From Vicinamibacterales bacterium (GTDB lineage Bacteria > Acidobacteriota > Vicinamibacteria > Vicinamibacterales > UBA2999), in NCBI GenBank assembly GCA_030680175.1, contig JAUXWO010000110.1, positions 1 through 54,734 on the forward strand: DNA of 54,734 bases, read 5' to 3'. Numbering within the stretch: position 1 is the first letter of the stretch; every line of letters begins with the position of its first letter. The translations under genes and the position numbers were made by a program. Shown here one piece after another: positions 22,562 to 32,637 of the stretch. Below the pieces are notes generated by a model, which saw only the letters and a list, made by a program, of their open reading frames with translations, made no database searches and was not told the origin of the DNA.

Positions 22562-24262
22562 CTACTTCAGCGCCGCCAGCCGGTCCACTTCGCCCGGGTC
22601 GCCGAGCAGCTCCCAGCGGATGAGTGAGAGCGGGACGTTGCCGTTTTTCCAGACGAAGTCATGGAAGCGGCGCAGGGAGAACGCGGCGCCCTCGGCTCGC
22701 CGGGCATCCGCCAGCATCCGGGTGATCTGCAGCTTGCCGATCTGATAAGTGATCGCCTGCCCCGGCGTTGCGGCAAACGAGGCCGCCTCGTCGAGCGCGG
22801 TCTCGTAATCCATCGGCACGGTCTTCGTCAGGTAGTCGGCAGCGTCGGTGATCGTGAACTCGCCGGTGGCGAGCTTCACGTCCACCTCGACGCGCAGCGC
22901 GCGGAGCCGCGCGAAGTTGTAGATGATCTCGCGCGAGCGCGGGCTGTCGTCCCAGAGCCCCGCCTGCAGCATCATCTCCTCCGCGTAGAACCCGATGCCC
23001 TCGTTCACGCCGGAGTCGTAGTAGCGCCGGCGGATCGGGTTCTCGTGGCGCCATGAGAGCGCCATCTGGAAGTAGTGGCCGGGCACGCCCTCGTGCACGA
23101 TGATCGGCCGCGGGTCGCGCGCCGTGGACAGATAGAAATACGGGAGCGTCGGCGACGGGACGCGGATGTAGCTGATGGCGTTCTCGTCGAGACGGCTCTC
23201 GTTCGTGAGGTCGTCGGTCACACCAAGAAACGCGAGGGGCGCCAGGTACGGCGGCAGCAGCAGGTTCCAGTAGTGCCGCATGCCGTCCGGCACGGTCATC
23301 AGGTCGCGGTCCTCGAGGAAGCGGCGGATCGCCGCCTCGTCCTTCGCCGACTTCGCGACCTGCGCGTCCGCGTCCGGGAAGATGGTCATCGGCGGCAGGC
23401 CCGCGTTCCGGTGCTGCTCGAGCGTCTCGAACGCCACCGCCCGTTCCCACTCCTGCCGCCCCATCGCCGCGAGCTCCTCGGGCGTGAAGGGAACGAGGGC
23501 GACCTCGCGCAGGAACCAGATGTAGTGCTCGCGTCCGATCGCCGTCTCGACGGGCAGCGACGCCTCGCGCTCGGCCACCCAGGCGCCGAGGCCCGTGAGC
23601 GCCTCGGCCGCCGCCTTCGCGGGCGCGGCCATCCGGCCGCGATGGGACGCCGGCAGCACCGCGTCGATGTCGCGCGCGTACGCGCTCAGCCGCTCCGTCA
23701 TCGTGCCGAGCAGTTCGATCCCGAGCCGCGCGTAGGGCCGCCGCATGTCCGTCAGGTTCGCCTTCGCCTGCTCGACGATCGCGGGGACATGCGCCATCCG
23801 CTGCACCAGGGCCTCGGCGCGCGCCGCATCGAAGGGCGGGGGCGGCAGCAGCAGGTCGAACGTCGGCCCGAGCGCCTGCTGCACGTAGAAGGTCGGGCTC
23901 TGCCGCCACATGGCGGCAATCTCGAGTTCCCACCGCACGCGGTTGATCGCCGATCCCATCAGCCGGTAGTCCACCTGCCGCGCGACGGGCCAGCTCGACG
24001 GGTCGAGGGCACGCCAGCGCTGCTCGAACGCGGCGTACCTGGCGCGCCGGTCGGCCATCGCCGCCGCCGACCAGTCGTGCCGCCAGCCGGTGGGGCGCTC
24101 CACGCGCGGGATGTCGTCGCCCGACGAGGGCTGGACGATGACGCGCCAGGCCCAGAAGTCGCGGGCGAGATCGTCGAGCGGATCGGCGGCGACGGGCGAG
24201 GCCCCCGTCAGGAGCAGCGCGGCCGGGAGCCAGAGGAGGAGCCGGGACAGAGGGACTCGCAT
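22562..24262 (-). CDS. DUF885 family zinc metallopeptidase, exported
   Basis: The product is 566 residues. The N-terminus MRVPLSRLLLWLPAALLLTG is a signal peptide. The DUF885 metal site HEGVPGHYFQ lies near residue 390, followed by the second glutamate in NEGIGFYAEEMM; KTVPMDYETALDEAASFAAT and PGQAITYQIGKLQI complete the family pattern. Members are uncharacterised or act as carboxypeptidase-like enzymes. The start was chosen at the signal peptide; the frame is open further back to 24331 across the divergent promoter region. A TATACT lies 9 bases before this ATG on the minus strand. Confidence 0.92.
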   Translation of the reverse strand: MRVPLSRLLLWLPAALLLTGASPVAADPLDDLARDFWAWRVIVQPSSGDDIPRVERPTGWRHDWSAAAMADRRARYAAFEQRWRALDPSSWPVARQVDYRLMGSAINRVRWELEIAAMWRQSPTFYVQQALGPTFDLLLPPPPFDAARAEALVQRMAHVPAIVEQAKANLTDMRRPYARLGIELLGTMTERLSAYARDIDAVLPASHRGRMAAPAKAAAEALTGLGAWVAEREASLPVETAIGREHYIWFLREVALVPFTPEELAAMGRQEWERAVAFETLEQHRNAGLPPMTIFPDADAQVAKSAKDEAAIRRFLEDRDLMTVPDGMRHYWNLLLPPYLAPLAFLGVTDDLTNESRLDENAISYIRVPSPTLPYFYLSTARDPRPIIVHEGVPGHYFQMALSWRHENPIRRRYYDSGVNEGIGFYAEEMMLQAGLWDDSPRSREIIYNFARLRALRVEVDVKLATGEFTITDAADYLTKTVPMDYETALDEAASFAATPGQAITYQIGKLQITRMLADARRAEGAAFSLRRFHDFVWKNGNVPLSLIRWELLGDPGEVDRLAALK

Positions 24263-24345
24263 GGCGGCGCCAGTATACCGTTGTAGCATGGCGGCTGCGG
24301 TCGTCGCGGCCCGGGTCCCGCCGCCATGCACCGCGCACCTTCACC

Positions 24346-26595
24346 ATGCCTGCCACCACTCACATTGCCGCCGTCCTTCTTGTCGCCCTCTCCCTCGCCG
24401 CGCCCCTCGTCGCGCAGCCGGCCGCGCCGCTCACCATCGAGCAGGTCGCCTCGCTGCCGAGCGTGATCGGGACCGCGCCCGCGTCGCCGACGTGGGCGCC
24501 CGACAGCCGGCGCCTCGCGTTTCGCTGGAACGATCGCGGATGGCCGTTCCGCGATCTGTGGATCGTCGAGGCCGACGGCAGCGGGCTGCGGCGTCTGACG
24601 GATCTCGAGCGGACGCATCCCTCGCCCGCGCCGCCCCAGGGCCGGTCCACCGAGGCCCTCGCCGCGCAGGCCGCCGCCCGCGCCCGCGGAGGCATCGGCG
24701 AGTTCCTGTGGCTGCCCGATGGCCGCACCCTGCTCTTCACGTCGGGCGGACAGCTCTACCGGGTGAGCGCCGATGGCGGCACGCCGGAGCGCATCGATCT
24801 CGGCGGCGGCGCCGGCAACCTCGCGCTCTCACCCGACGGCACGCGGCTCGCGTTCCTGCGCAGCGGCGATCTCTGGGTGTGGCCGCTCGATGGCCGCGCC
24901 GCGCCCACGCGTCTCACGACCGTGGCCGTGCCGGGCATCGCGCGCGTGCCGCTCGGCACCTACAACCGCGCCGATGTCGAGGTGGGCACGGGCATCTGGG
25001 GCGCGAGCTGGCGCCCATTCGCGTGGGCGCCCGACGGCCGCACCATCGCGCTGCACATGGTCGATCGCCGCCACATCCGACGCGTCCCGTTCCCGTCGTA
25101 CCTGGGCGAGGAAACGGTCGCGAGCGAGCTGCGCCGCGGATATCCCGGCGACGAGAACGAGCGCCGCACGCTGCATCTGCTCGACGTCGAGACACGCACG
25201 CTGCGCCCCATCGCCCTCGACGCGCCTGGCTACCGCTCGGTCAGCGACTTCCAGTGGCATCGCGACGGGCGGCTGCTGATCGATCACGTGTCCGACACGG
25301 GCATGGACCGTTGGGTCTACGTGCTCGACGCGGGCGCCACGACGCCGCGCCTGGTGTGGCAGGACCACGGTGAGACGCGCATCTACCCGTCCTACGCTGC
25401 TCAGTGGCACCCCGACGGCCGGCGCATCGTCGTGCTGGCCGACACGGCCGAGCGCGATCACCTCTACGCGCTGGATCCCGCCGTGTCGCCCGCGACGCCG
25501 GTGGCGCTCACGTCAGGGACATGGGACGTCACGGGCCTCGTGGACATCGCGGCAGACGGCACGCTGTTCTTCACGAGCACCCTCAAGAATCCCTACGAGC
25601 GGCCGGTGTATCGTCAGGCACCCGACGGCGGCGCACCCGTGGCGGTCACGACGCTGGCCGGGACACACGCGCCGGTGATCTCGCCGGATGGCCGCCGCGT
25701 CGCATCTGTCTGGACCGACGATGTCACGCCGCCGGAGTTGGTGATGTTCGACGCGACGGGCGGCGCGCCCGAGCGTCGCGTCACGACGTCGCCGCCGGCC
25801 GCATTCGCGCAGCAGACGTGGACGCGCCCGCGCTACCAGACGTTCACCAACGTCGTCGACGGCTTCGTCGTCCACGCCCGCATCTTCGAGCCGGCGACGC
25901 TCGATCGGACGCGTCGTCATCCCGTGATCTTCGGACCGGTGTACTCGAACACCGTGCGCAACCGCTGGAACGGCCTCTCCGGCACCCTTCAGCAGTTCCT
26001 CGTCCAGCAGGGCTACATCGTCGTCCAGGTGGACGTGCGCGGCAGCGTCGGCTACGGCCGCGCGTTCCGCGAGGCGTTCCTCATGGACTACGGCGGCAAG
26101 GATCTCGACGACCTGCAGGCCGTCGTGGATGGCCTGAAGGCGCTGCCCTACGTGGACGGCGACCGCATCGGCCTCTGGGGCAGCAGCTACGGTGGCCTGC
26201 TCACCGTCTACGCGCTGCTCAGGCGTCCGGGCGTCTATGCGGCGGGCGTGGCGGGCGCCCCCGCGGTGGACCCCCACGCCTTCGGGCCGGACGATGTGGC
26301 GATCACGCGGACGCCGGCGTCGCACCCCGACGCGTTCGTGCGCGGCTCGGCGCTCCATCTCGGCGACGACCTGCGCGATCCGCTGCTCATCATCCACGGC
26401 CTGATGGACGATGTCGTGCCGTTCAGAACGACGATGGCGCTGGCGGAGCGGCTGATGCTGCTCGGGAAGGACTTCGAGGTGGCGACTGCGCCGGCGGCCA
26501 CGCACGCCTGGACGGCGCGCGAGCACTACGCGGTGTACTTCTACCGGAAGCTCGTCCAGTTCTTCGACCGTCACCTGAAGATCCCGGCGCGGTAG
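24346..26595 (+). CDS. S9 family (dipeptidyl-peptidase IV-like) serine peptidase
   Basis: The product is 749 residues. A signal peptide (1-24) is followed by a beta-propeller with repeated WSPDG-like units (PTWAPDSRRLAFRW, LALSPDGTRLAF, FAWAPDGRTIALH, AQWHPDGRRIVVL, PVISPDGRRVASVW). The C-terminal hydrolase domain carries GLWGSSYGG (S614), IHGLMDD (D688/D689) and ATHAW (H720). It is expected to cleave oligopeptides in the periplasm or outside. It is divergent from the DUF885 peptidase across 83 bases. The hairpin repeat B lies 30 bases after its stop. Confidence 0.95.
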   Translation: MPATTHIAAVLLVALSLAAPLVAQPAAPLTIEQVASLPSVIGTAPASPTWAPDSRRLAFRWNDRGWPFRDLWIVEADGSGLRRLTDLERTHPSPAPPQGRSTEALAAQAAARARGGIGEFLWLPDGRTLLFTSGGQLYRVSADGGTPERIDLGGGAGNLALSPDGTRLAFLRSGDLWVWPLDGRAAPTRLTTVAVPGIARVPLGTYNRADVEVGTGIWGASWRPFAWAPDGRTIALHMVDRRHIRRVPFPSYLGEETVASELRRGYPGDENERRTLHLLDVETRTLRPIALDAPGYRSVSDFQWHRDGRLLIDHVSDTGMDRWVYVLDAGATTPRLVWQDHGETRIYPSYAAQWHPDGRRIVVLADTAERDHLYALDPAVSPATPVALTSGTWDVTGLVDIAADGTLFFTSTLKNPYERPVYRQAPDGGAPVAVTTLAGTHAPVISPDGRRVASVWTDDVTPPELVMFDATGGAPERRVTTSPPAAFAQQTWTRPRYQTFTNVVDGFVVHARIFEPATLDRTRRHPVIFGPVYSNTVRNRWNGLSGTLQQFLVQQGYIVVQVDVRGSVGYGRAFREAFLMDYGGKDLDDLQAVVDGLKALPYVDGDRIGLWGSSYGGLLTVYALLRRPGVYAAGVAGAPAVDPHAFGPDDVAITRTPASHPDAFVRGSALHLGDDLRDPLLIIHGLMDDVVPFRTTMALAERLMLLGKDFEVATAPAATHAWTAREHYAVYFYRKLVQFFDRHLKIPAR

Positions 26596-26625
26596 GGGCG
26601 CCGCCGCGCCGTCCAGCGCCGTCCA

Positions 26626-26746
26626 GGGGTCTGGCACCGTGACACGCGAAACGATGCAGTTTCTGCAGCCCTGCCGGCAACGTCGGTTGCCTTTTCAACA
26701 GGGCTGCAGAAACTGCTCGGTTTCGCGTGTCACGGTGCCAGACCCC
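26626..26746. repeat. 121-bp hairpin repeat, copy B (loop inverted relative to copy A)
   Basis: The outer arms are the same as copy A (GGGGTCTGGCACCGTGACAC). The left and right inner arms keep copy A's asymmetry (right arm CTGCTCGGTTT in both). The loop reads CCGGCAACGTCGGTTGCCTT TTCAA, which is the reverse complement of copy A's loop with three or four differences. It lies between an S9 peptidase and an SDR gene without disrupting either. Confidence 0.9.
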
Positions 26747-26768
26747 TGGGCATGTACACTGGAAGGGC

Positions 26769-28334
26769 ATGAGCCGTTCGGGTCCCCCGCGTGAGTCCGT
26801 TTCTTCAGATATCGTCGCCCGCCTTCGCGCCGCCCTCGAGACCCTCGAAGCCGTCGTCGAGGATCGGACGGTGCTGGCGCAGCTCTCGCAGGAGGAACTG
26901 CAGCGGCTGCTCGAGGTCGCCGGACGCGTCCACACCCCAGACATCGCCGACCGCCGCCGCACGGCGAAGGCGCTGGCCAAGCAGCGTCGCGCCGAGCGCG
27001 CCAGCCGCAGCCTGTCCACGTTGCACGAGACCGGCATCCGGTCGCTGCGCCGCAAGCCGGTGTTCACGACGCCGAATGTCTTCGCGCCGGAGGGATTCGC
27101 CGCCGATGACGTGCACGGTGAGCCGCCGCCGCGCGAGGTAGACGAGTCGAAGCACTGCTACGTCTGCAAGCAGCACTACACATCGGTGCACCACTTCTAC
27201 GATCAGCTCTGTCCACCCTGCGCGGCGCTGAACTTCCGCAAGCGCACCGAGCTCGCGGATCTCAGCGGGCGGGTGGCGCTGCTTACGGGCGGTCGCGTGA
27301 AGATCGGCTACCAGACGGGGCTGAAGCTGCTGCGCGCGGGCGCCCGCCTGATCGTGACGACGCGGTTTCCGAGGGACTCGGCTGCGCGCTACGCGATGGA
27401 GCCGGACTTCGAGGCGTGGCGCGACCGGCTCGAGATCTTCGGGCTGGACCTGCGGCACACGCCGAGCGTCGAGGCGTTCTGCCGCGTCCTGCTCGACTCG
27501 CGCGACCGGCTCGACTTCATCATCAACAACGCGTGCCAGACGGTACGGCGTCCGCCCGAGTTCTACGCCCACATGATGGCGGGCGAGACCGCCGCGCTCC
27601 ACGCGCTGCCCGCGCACGCGCGGGCGCTGCTCGGGGCCTACGAAGGGCTGCGCGGCTACCATCTGCTGCCCGAAGCGGGGCCGGCGGTGGCGCCGGCCTC
27701 CGACGAGACGCGTCAGGCGCTGGCCGGGCTCACGCACGCGGCCGAGCTGTCGCAGGTGGCGCTGCTGCCCGAGGAACGGCAGGCGCAGCAGGACCTGTTC
27801 CCCGAGGGCCTGCTGGATCAGGACCTGCAGCAGGTGGACCTGCGCGACCGCAACTCGTGGCGGCTGCTGCTGGCGGAGGTGCCGACGGTGGAGCTGCTCG
27901 AAGTCCACCTCGTCAACGCGGTCGCGCCCTTCATCCTGAACGCGCGGCTCAAGCCGCTGATGCTCCGCACGCCCGAGCGCGACAAGCACATCGTCAATGT
28001 GTCGGCGGTGGAAGGGCAGTTCTACCGGCGGTTCAAGACGACGAAGCATCCGCACACGAACATGGCGAAGGCCGCGCTCAACATGATGACGCGGACGGCG
28101 GCGACCGACTACCACGCCGACGGGATCCACATGAACAGCGTGGACACCGGGTGGGTGACGGACGAGGATCCGGCCGCGATCGCGGCGCGGAAGACCGCCG
28201 AGCAGGGCTTCCACCCGCCACTCGACATCGTGGATGGCGCCGCGCGCATCGTCGATCCGATCATCGACGGCTTCAACACGGGGACGCACGTGTGGGGCCA
28301 GTTCCTGAAGGACTACCGGCCGACGGACTGGTAG
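26769..28334 (+). CDS. SDR family protein with N-terminal helical and zinc-ribbon-like region
   Basis: The product is 521 residues. Residues 1-105 are helical and basic. Residues 126-150 hold a zinc-ribbon-like pair of CxxC motifs (CYVCKQHY, then QLCPPC). From 165 on it is a short-chain dehydrogenase fold: [20 protein letters not shown] (cofactor loop), [21 protein letters not shown] (catalytic Ser region). The usual YxxxK is replaced: K is in [12 protein letters not shown] but the tyrosine position is Thr. Relatives in fungi and plants share this pattern as I recall, so it is a family trait. The ATG at 26769 lies just beyond repeat B; the frame runs back into the repeat. Confidence 0.85.
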   Translation: MSRSGPPRESVSSDIVARLRAALETLEAVVEDRTVLAQLSQEELQRLLEVAGRVHTPDIADRRRTAKALAKQRRAERASRSLSTLHETGIRSLRRKPVFTTPNVFAPEGFAADDVHGEPPPREVDESKHCYVCKQHYTSVHHFYDQLCPPCAALNFRKRTELADLSGRVALLTGGRVKIGYQTGLKLLRAGARLIVTTRFPRDSAARYAMEPDFEAWRDRLEIFGLDLRHTPSVEAFCRVLLDSRDRLDFIINNACQTVRRPPEFYAHMMAGETAALHALPAHARALLGAYEGLRGYHLLPEAGPAVAPASDETRQALAGLTHAAELSQVALLPEERQAQQDLFPEGLLDQDLQQVDLRDRNSWRLLLAEVPTVELLEVHLVNAVAPFILNARLKPLMLRTPERDKHIVNVSAVEGQFYRRFKTTKHPHTNMAKAALNMMTRTAATDYHADGIHMNSVDTGWVTDEDPAAIAARKTAEQGFHPPLDIVDGAARIVDPIIDGFNTGTHVWGQFLKDYRPTDW

Positions 28335-28433
28335 CGTGCCGGGGCGGCGCTCGCCAGCAGGGCGCCCGCCGGGGTATCCTGTACGGCTGACCGACGTCCG
28401 ACCACCCGTTTCAGAAGCGAGTCCTGCACCATC

Positions 28434-29537
28434 ATGCTCAGAGCCGGCATCGTCGGCTTGCCCAATGTCGGCAAGTCCACCCTCTTCAACGCCGTCACCC
28501 GCACGCGCAAGGCGGAGGCGGCCAACTACCCCTTCTGCACGATCGACCCGAACGTCGGGATCGTGAGCGTGCCCGACGCGCGGCTGCAGGAGCTGCAGCG
28601 CATCGCGAAGACGGGCGTCGTGATTCCCGCCGCGGTCGAGTTCGTGGACATCGCGGGCCTGGTGGCGGGGGCGAGCCAGGGCGAGGGGCTCGGCAACAAG
28701 TTCCTGACGCACATCCGCGAAGTGGATGCGATCGTCCAGGTCGTCCGGTGCTTCGAGGACGAGGACGTGCACCACGTGTCGGGTACCGTGGACCCGGTGC
28801 GCGACATCGAGGTGATCAACACGGAGCTGCTGCTCGCCGACCTCGACTCGGTGAAGCGGCGCCGTGAGCGGCTGGTCAAGGACATCAAGCGCGGCGACAA
28901 GACCGCCGCGGCCGAAGAGGCCGTGCTCGCGAAGATCGAGCCGGTGCTCGACGCGGGGAAGCCGGCGCTGACCGTGGCGCTGACGCCCGAGGAGCGCGAG
29001 CTGTCGCGGCCGCTGTTCCTGCTCAGCGACAAGCCGACCATCTTCGCGTGCAACGTACGCGAAGCGGACCTGGCGACGGCCGACACCAACGCGTACGTGC
29101 AGAAGGTGCGCGAGTACGTGCGCACGCACCTGTCGTGCGAGGCGGTGGTGATCAGCGCGCAGATCGAGAGCGACCTCGTGGACCTCGAGCCCGAGGAGGC
29201 CGAGGCGTTCCTCAAGGAGCTGGGTGTGCAGGAGAGCGGCATCGGCGCGCTCATCCGGGCCACGTATCACCTGCTCGGCCTGCGCACGTACTTCACGGCG
29301 GGGGAGAAGGAAGTGCGGGCGTGGACGATCCATGCCGGCGACACCGCGCCGAAGGCGGCGGGCGTGATCCACTCCGACTTCGAGCGCGGGTTCATCAAGG
29401 CGGAGACCGTGGCGTACGAGGACCTCGTGCGGTGCGGGTCGGTGGCGGCCGCGCGCGAGCAGGGCCTCTACCGCATGGAAGGCAAGGAGTACGTCGTGAA
29501 GGACGGCGACGTGCTGCTCTTCAAGTTCAATGTCTAA
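28434..29537 (+). CDS. ychF: Redox-regulated ATPase YchF (OBG family)
   Basis: The product is 367 residues, the usual YchF length. Motifs: GIVGLPNVGKSTLFNAVT (P-loop), the NYPFCTIDPNVGIV switch, VDIAGLV (G3), IFACNVREAD at the altered G4 position, and a C-terminal TGS domain (TYFTAGEKEVRAWTIHAGDT, VIHSDFERGFIKAE). YchF binds ATP rather than GTP and is associated with ribosomes. The stop codon lies inside a perfect 13-bp hairpin, so termination probably begins at once after translation ends. Confidence 0.97.
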   Translation: MLRAGIVGLPNVGKSTLFNAVTRTRKAEAANYPFCTIDPNVGIVSVPDARLQELQRIAKTGVVIPAAVEFVDIAGLVAGASQGEGLGNKFLTHIREVDAIVQVVRCFEDEDVHHVSGTVDPVRDIEVINTELLLADLDSVKRRRERLVKDIKRGDKTAAAEEAVLAKIEPVLDAGKPALTVALTPEERELSRPLFLLSDKPTIFACNVREADLATADTNAYVQKVREYVRTHLSCEAVVISAQIESDLVDLEPEEAEAFLKELGVQESGIGALIRATYHLLGLRTYFTAGEKEVRAWTIHAGDTAPKAAGVIHSDFERGFIKAETVAYEDLVRCGSVAAAREQGLYRMEGKEYVVKDGDVLLFKFNV

Positions 29538-29559
29538 CGAGGCACGGCCTCGTTAGACA
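29531..29559 (+). terminator. Hairpin over the ychF stop codon
   Basis: TGTCTAACGAGGC, loop ACG, GCCTCGTTAGACA: perfect 13-bp arms. The ychF TAA is in the left arm. There is no T-tract after it, so intrinsic termination is uncertain. Confidence 0.6.
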
Positions 29560-29571
29560 CTATGTGGTCTT

Positions 29572-29590
29572 GCCCCGCCTCCGGCGGGGC
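29572..29590 (+). terminator. Second GC-rich hairpin after ychF
   Basis: GCCCCGCC, loop TCC, GGCGGGGC: 8-bp arms, ending 21 bases before the next gene start. It could be a terminator or a regulatory hairpin in the leader of the lipocalin-like gene. Confidence 0.4.
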
Positions 29591-29611
29591 GTCGCCTTGA
29601 CGGAGACACAC

Positions 29612-30172
29612 GTGGCTCAGACGCAGCGAACGTCGGCCGTCAAGGCTCCCAACCCGAGGCGCGCGAGCCGCGCGTGCGGCCGTGCCCTGGTCGCGTTCGC
29701 GATCCTGCTCGCCGCCGCGCCGGTGAGCGCCGGGGGACTCGATCCCTCGCTCGTGGGGACGTGGCGGCTGGTGCGCTTCGAGTCGCGGGTCGCCGACGGT
29801 CAGGTGCGCCATCCGATGGGCGAGCGGGTCGAGGGCCAGATGGTCTACACCGAGGCGGGCCGCATCTCGACGCACATCATGCGGGCCGGCCGCGCCGCGT
29901 TTGCCTCCGGGGATCGCGCGCGCGGCACCGATGCGGAGACGCGCGAGGCGTTTGTCGGCTACCTCGCCTACTACGGCACCTACGCCGTGGATGCGGCGGC
30001 CGGTACGATCCACCATCACATCGCGGGCGCGTCGTTCCCCAACTGGATTGGCACCACGCAGGTGCGGCAGTTCGTGATCGATGGCGACGAACTCACCATC
30101 ACCACGCCGCCGCTCCAGGCGGCCGGTGAGGCGCTGACCACCGTGCTCGTCTGGGCGCGCGTCTCGCGCTGA
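29612..30172 (+). CDS. Exported lipocalin-like domain protein
   Basis: The product is 186 residues. After a basic N-terminus, residues 24-43 form a signal segment ([18 protein letters not shown]). The mature part matches the lipocalin-like (PF13924) pattern: [51 protein letters not shown] and [14 protein letters not shown]. Ligand and role are unknown. The GTG at 29612 has GGAG 7 bases upstream; a longer open frame leftward overlaps ychF in another phase and is not real. Confidence 0.85.
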   Translation: MAQTQRTSAVKAPNPRRASRACGRALVAFAILLAAAPVSAGGLDPSLVGTWRLVRFESRVADGQVRHPMGERVEGQMVYTEAGRISTHIMRAGRAAFASGDRARGTDAETREAFVGYLAYYGTYAVDAAAGTIHHHIAGASFPNWIGTTQVRQFVIDGDELTITTPPLQAAGEALTTVLVWARVSR

Positions 30173-30230
30173 CGGAGACGCAGGCCGCGCGGGTGTCCGC
30201 CCGTGGGGCATAATTGCCGGCGGAGGGGGC

Positions 30231-32006
30231 ATGTCTCACACGCACATCTGGCGGGTCGCCCGCGCGTTGGCCGTCGTCGGGGCGATGCTGTCGGTCCCGG
30301 CGGTGACGGCCGCGCAGCATCAGCACGACCACGCCGCTGGTGCGACTTCCATGCTGACGGCCACGCCATTGACGTTCGGCCTGTTCAAGGCGCGGTTCGA
30401 GTCTGATGGCGCGTTCACGCTCGAAGGCTGGGGCTGGCCCACCTTCACGGGCGAGTGGCGCCGCGCCGGGGATCAGCTGGCGATCGTCACCGCGACGGGG
30501 CCGGCGGGGTGCGAGGCGATGGGCCGCTATCGCCTGACCGAGTCGGCGGCGGACGTGCGGCTCGCGGTTGTCGAGGACGCGTGCCGGCCGCGGCAGATGA
30601 TCCTGGATGGCAGCACGTGGGTGCCGGAGGGGACGCCGGTGGTGCATGCCGAGCGCCGCATCACGCGCCATGGCGCCGAGGCGCGCCCGCTGCCCGCGCC
30701 CGCGCCGGCGGCGGGCAGCTGGCCTTCGTTTCGTGGGCCGCTCGCGTCGGGCGTGGCCGACGGACAGCGCCTGCCCGTTCGGTGGAACGGCACCACCGGC
30801 GAGCAGATTCTCTGGCGCGTGGCCGTGCCCGGCCTCGCGCACTCGAGCCCGATCGTCTGGGGCGACCGCGTGTTCGTGACCACCGCCGTCAGCAGCGATC
30901 CGAATGCGACGTTCCGTCCGGGGCTGTACGGGGACGGTGATGCCTCCGAGGATCGATCACCGCAGCGCTGGATGGTGATCGCGTTCGACAAGCGCACGGG
31001 CGCGAAGGTGTGGGAGCAGGTGGCGCACGAGGGGCCGCCGGTCGAGAAGCGCCACATCAAGTCCACGTATGCGAGTGCCACGCCCGCGACGGATGGCCGC
31101 ATCGTGGTGGCGTGGTTCGGCTCGCACGGTGTGCATGCCTACACGGTGGACGGTGACCCGCTCTGGCGGGTGGATCTCGGCCGCGTCGATCTGGGCGCCT
31201 ACGACATCCCGACCTACGAGTGGGGCACGGCCAGCTCGCCCATCATCTGGAACGACCTCGTCATCCTGCAGTGCGACACGCAGGCCGATTCGTTCCTGCT
31301 TGCGCTCGATGCGCGCACGGGCGAGGTCGTCTGGAAGACGGCGCGCGACGAGTTCCCGTCGTGGGGCACGCCGAGCGTGCTGCCGACCTCGGCCGGTCCG
31401 GAACTCGTGACCAATGCGTCGAACTTCATTCGTGGGTACGACCCGAAGACGGGCGACCTGCGGTGGCAGCTCGGTGGCAGCTCGAAGATCACCGCGCCGA
31501 CCCCCATCCTGGCCGGCGACACGATCGTCGTCGCGAGCGGCCGCGCCCCGGAGCGGCCGCTCTTCGCGGTCAGGCCCGGCGCGCGGGGCGACCTCACGCT
31601 GCCCGAGGGCGTGACGTCGGCCGGCCACGTGGCGTGGAGCTACACGGGCCGGGGGTCGTACATGCCGACACCGCTCTACTATGACGGCCTTCTCTACGTG
31701 CTCGGCAACAACGGCATCTTCGACGCGTACGACGCACGGACCGGCGCCGAGGTGTACCGGCAGCGGTTGCCCGAGATCGGGAGCGGCTTCAGTGCGTCGC
31801 CGGTCGCCGCCGATGGACACATCTATCTGTCGAGTGAGGATGGAGACGTGATCGTCATCGCGGCTGGACGCGAGTTCCGGCTCGTGGCCACCAATCCCAT
31901 GGGCGATCTGCTCATGGCAACGCCCGCGCTGTCCGAGGGCGTGATGTACGTGCGATCGGCCGGCAGTCTCTTTGCGGTGAGTGGTGCCGTCGCCCCGCGT
32001 CCATGA
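30231..32006 (+). CDS. Exported PQQ-like beta-propeller protein
   Basis: The product is 591 residues. A signal peptide (1-28) is followed by a His-rich linker (QHQHDHAAG) and a ~110-residue N-terminal beta domain, then a PQQ-like propeller from about 165: [76 protein letters not shown]. The propeller matches those of the paralogs at 48205 and 49756 in layout. No active-site Ca/PQQ residues can be confirmed, so it may be structural rather than a dehydrogenase. The ATG follows GGAGGGGGC. The stop overlaps the MOSC gene start. Confidence 0.9.
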   Translation: MSHTHIWRVARALAVVGAMLSVPAVTAAQHQHDHAAGATSMLTATPLTFGLFKARFESDGAFTLEGWGWPTFTGEWRRAGDQLAIVTATGPAGCEAMGRYRLTESAADVRLAVVEDACRPRQMILDGSTWVPEGTPVVHAERRITRHGAEARPLPAPAPAAGSWPSFRGPLASGVADGQRLPVRWNGTTGEQILWRVAVPGLAHSSPIVWGDRVFVTTAVSSDPNATFRPGLYGDGDASEDRSPQRWMVIAFDKRTGAKVWEQVAHEGPPVEKRHIKSTYASATPATDGRIVVAWFGSHGVHAYTVDGDPLWRVDLGRVDLGAYDIPTYEWGTASSPIIWNDLVILQCDTQADSFLLALDARTGEVVWKTARDEFPSWGTPSVLPTSAGPELVTNASNFIRGYDPKTGDLRWQLGGSSKITAPTPILAGDTIVVASGRAPERPLFAVRPGARGDLTLPEGVTSAGHVAWSYTGRGSYMPTPLYYDGLLYVLGNNGIFDAYDARTGAEVYRQRLPEIGSGFSASPVAADGHIYLSSEDGDVIVIAAGREFRLVATNPMGDLLMATPALSEGVMYVRSAGSLFAVSGAVAPRP

Positions 32007-32602
32007 CCATGAGCACTGAGACCGTACGACTCGATTCCCAGTCCGTCGGCGATCCGGCCCGCTACCTGACGCTCGACGAACTCCAGCGCGGCCTCGAGTC
32101 CCTGCCTGCGGCGCCGCGCGATCACGGGCGCGTCGTCGCGCTCGTGCGTCGCGACGCCGAGGGCGTGCGTCACGTGGAGCCGCGCGTGCACCTCACGCCG
32201 GAAGCCGGCCTCCCTGGTGATGCCTGGGGCCGGAAGCGAACGCCCAACCCGGAATCGCAGCTCGCCGTCATCCAGATGGATGTCGCGACGCTCATCGCCA
32301 ACGGGCAGCCGCTGCCGCTCTTTGGCGACAACCTGTTTCTCGACCTTGACCTGTCCACCGCCAACCTGCCGGCGGGGAGCCGCGTGCGCGCCGGGCAGGC
32401 GCTGCTCGAGGTGACGCCGCAGCCGCACAACGGCTGCCGGAAGCTCAGCGCGCGGTTCGGGCCTGACGCGCTCACGTTCGTGTCGATGCGCGAGCGCAGG
32501 CACCTGAACCTCCGTGGCATCTACATGCGCGTGATCGAGGCGGGTGCGGTCTGCGCCGGGGACCCCGTGGAGGTGCTCCTGCGGGCGGCCGGTGAACGGT
32601 GA
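32003..32602 (+). CDS. MOSC domain protein
   Basis: The product is 199 residues. The MOSC pattern is present: [48 protein letters not shown], and the conserved cysteine in [23 protein letters not shown] domains handle sulfur carried on a cysteine, often in molybdenum-cofactor enzymes, so this Cys is the likely functional residue. The ATG overlaps the upstream stop by 4 bases (ATGA). Confidence 0.92.
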   Translation: MTMSTETVRLDSQSVGDPARYLTLDELQRGLESLPAAPRDHGRVVALVRRDAEGVRHVEPRVHLTPEAGLPGDAWGRKRTPNPESQLAVIQMDVATLIANGQPLPLFGDNLFLDLDLSTANLPAGSRVRAGQALLEVTPQPHNGCRKLSARFGPDALTFVSMRERRHLNLRGIYMRVIEAGAVCAGDPVEVLLRAAGER

Positions 32603-32637
32603 ACGGTGGACAGTGGACGGTGGACGGTGAGCGGGGC
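32589..32637. repeat. GGTGAAC / GGTGGAC tandem repeats
   Basis: Seven-base words (GGTGAAC, GGTGAAC, GGTGGAC, AGTGGAC, GGTGGAC, GGTGGAC, GGTGAGC) run in tandem across the MOSC stop codon and the possible start of the next gene. Replication slippage could alter the coupling of the two genes. Confidence 0.8.

Noticed and set aside
29531-29559. GTCTAAC...GTTAGAC around the ychF stop looks like a minimal attC
   Set aside because: It is a perfect 13-bp hairpin with a 3-base loop and no extrahelical bases or inner boxes, and it lies 18 kb from the array. A stop-codon hairpin explains it.
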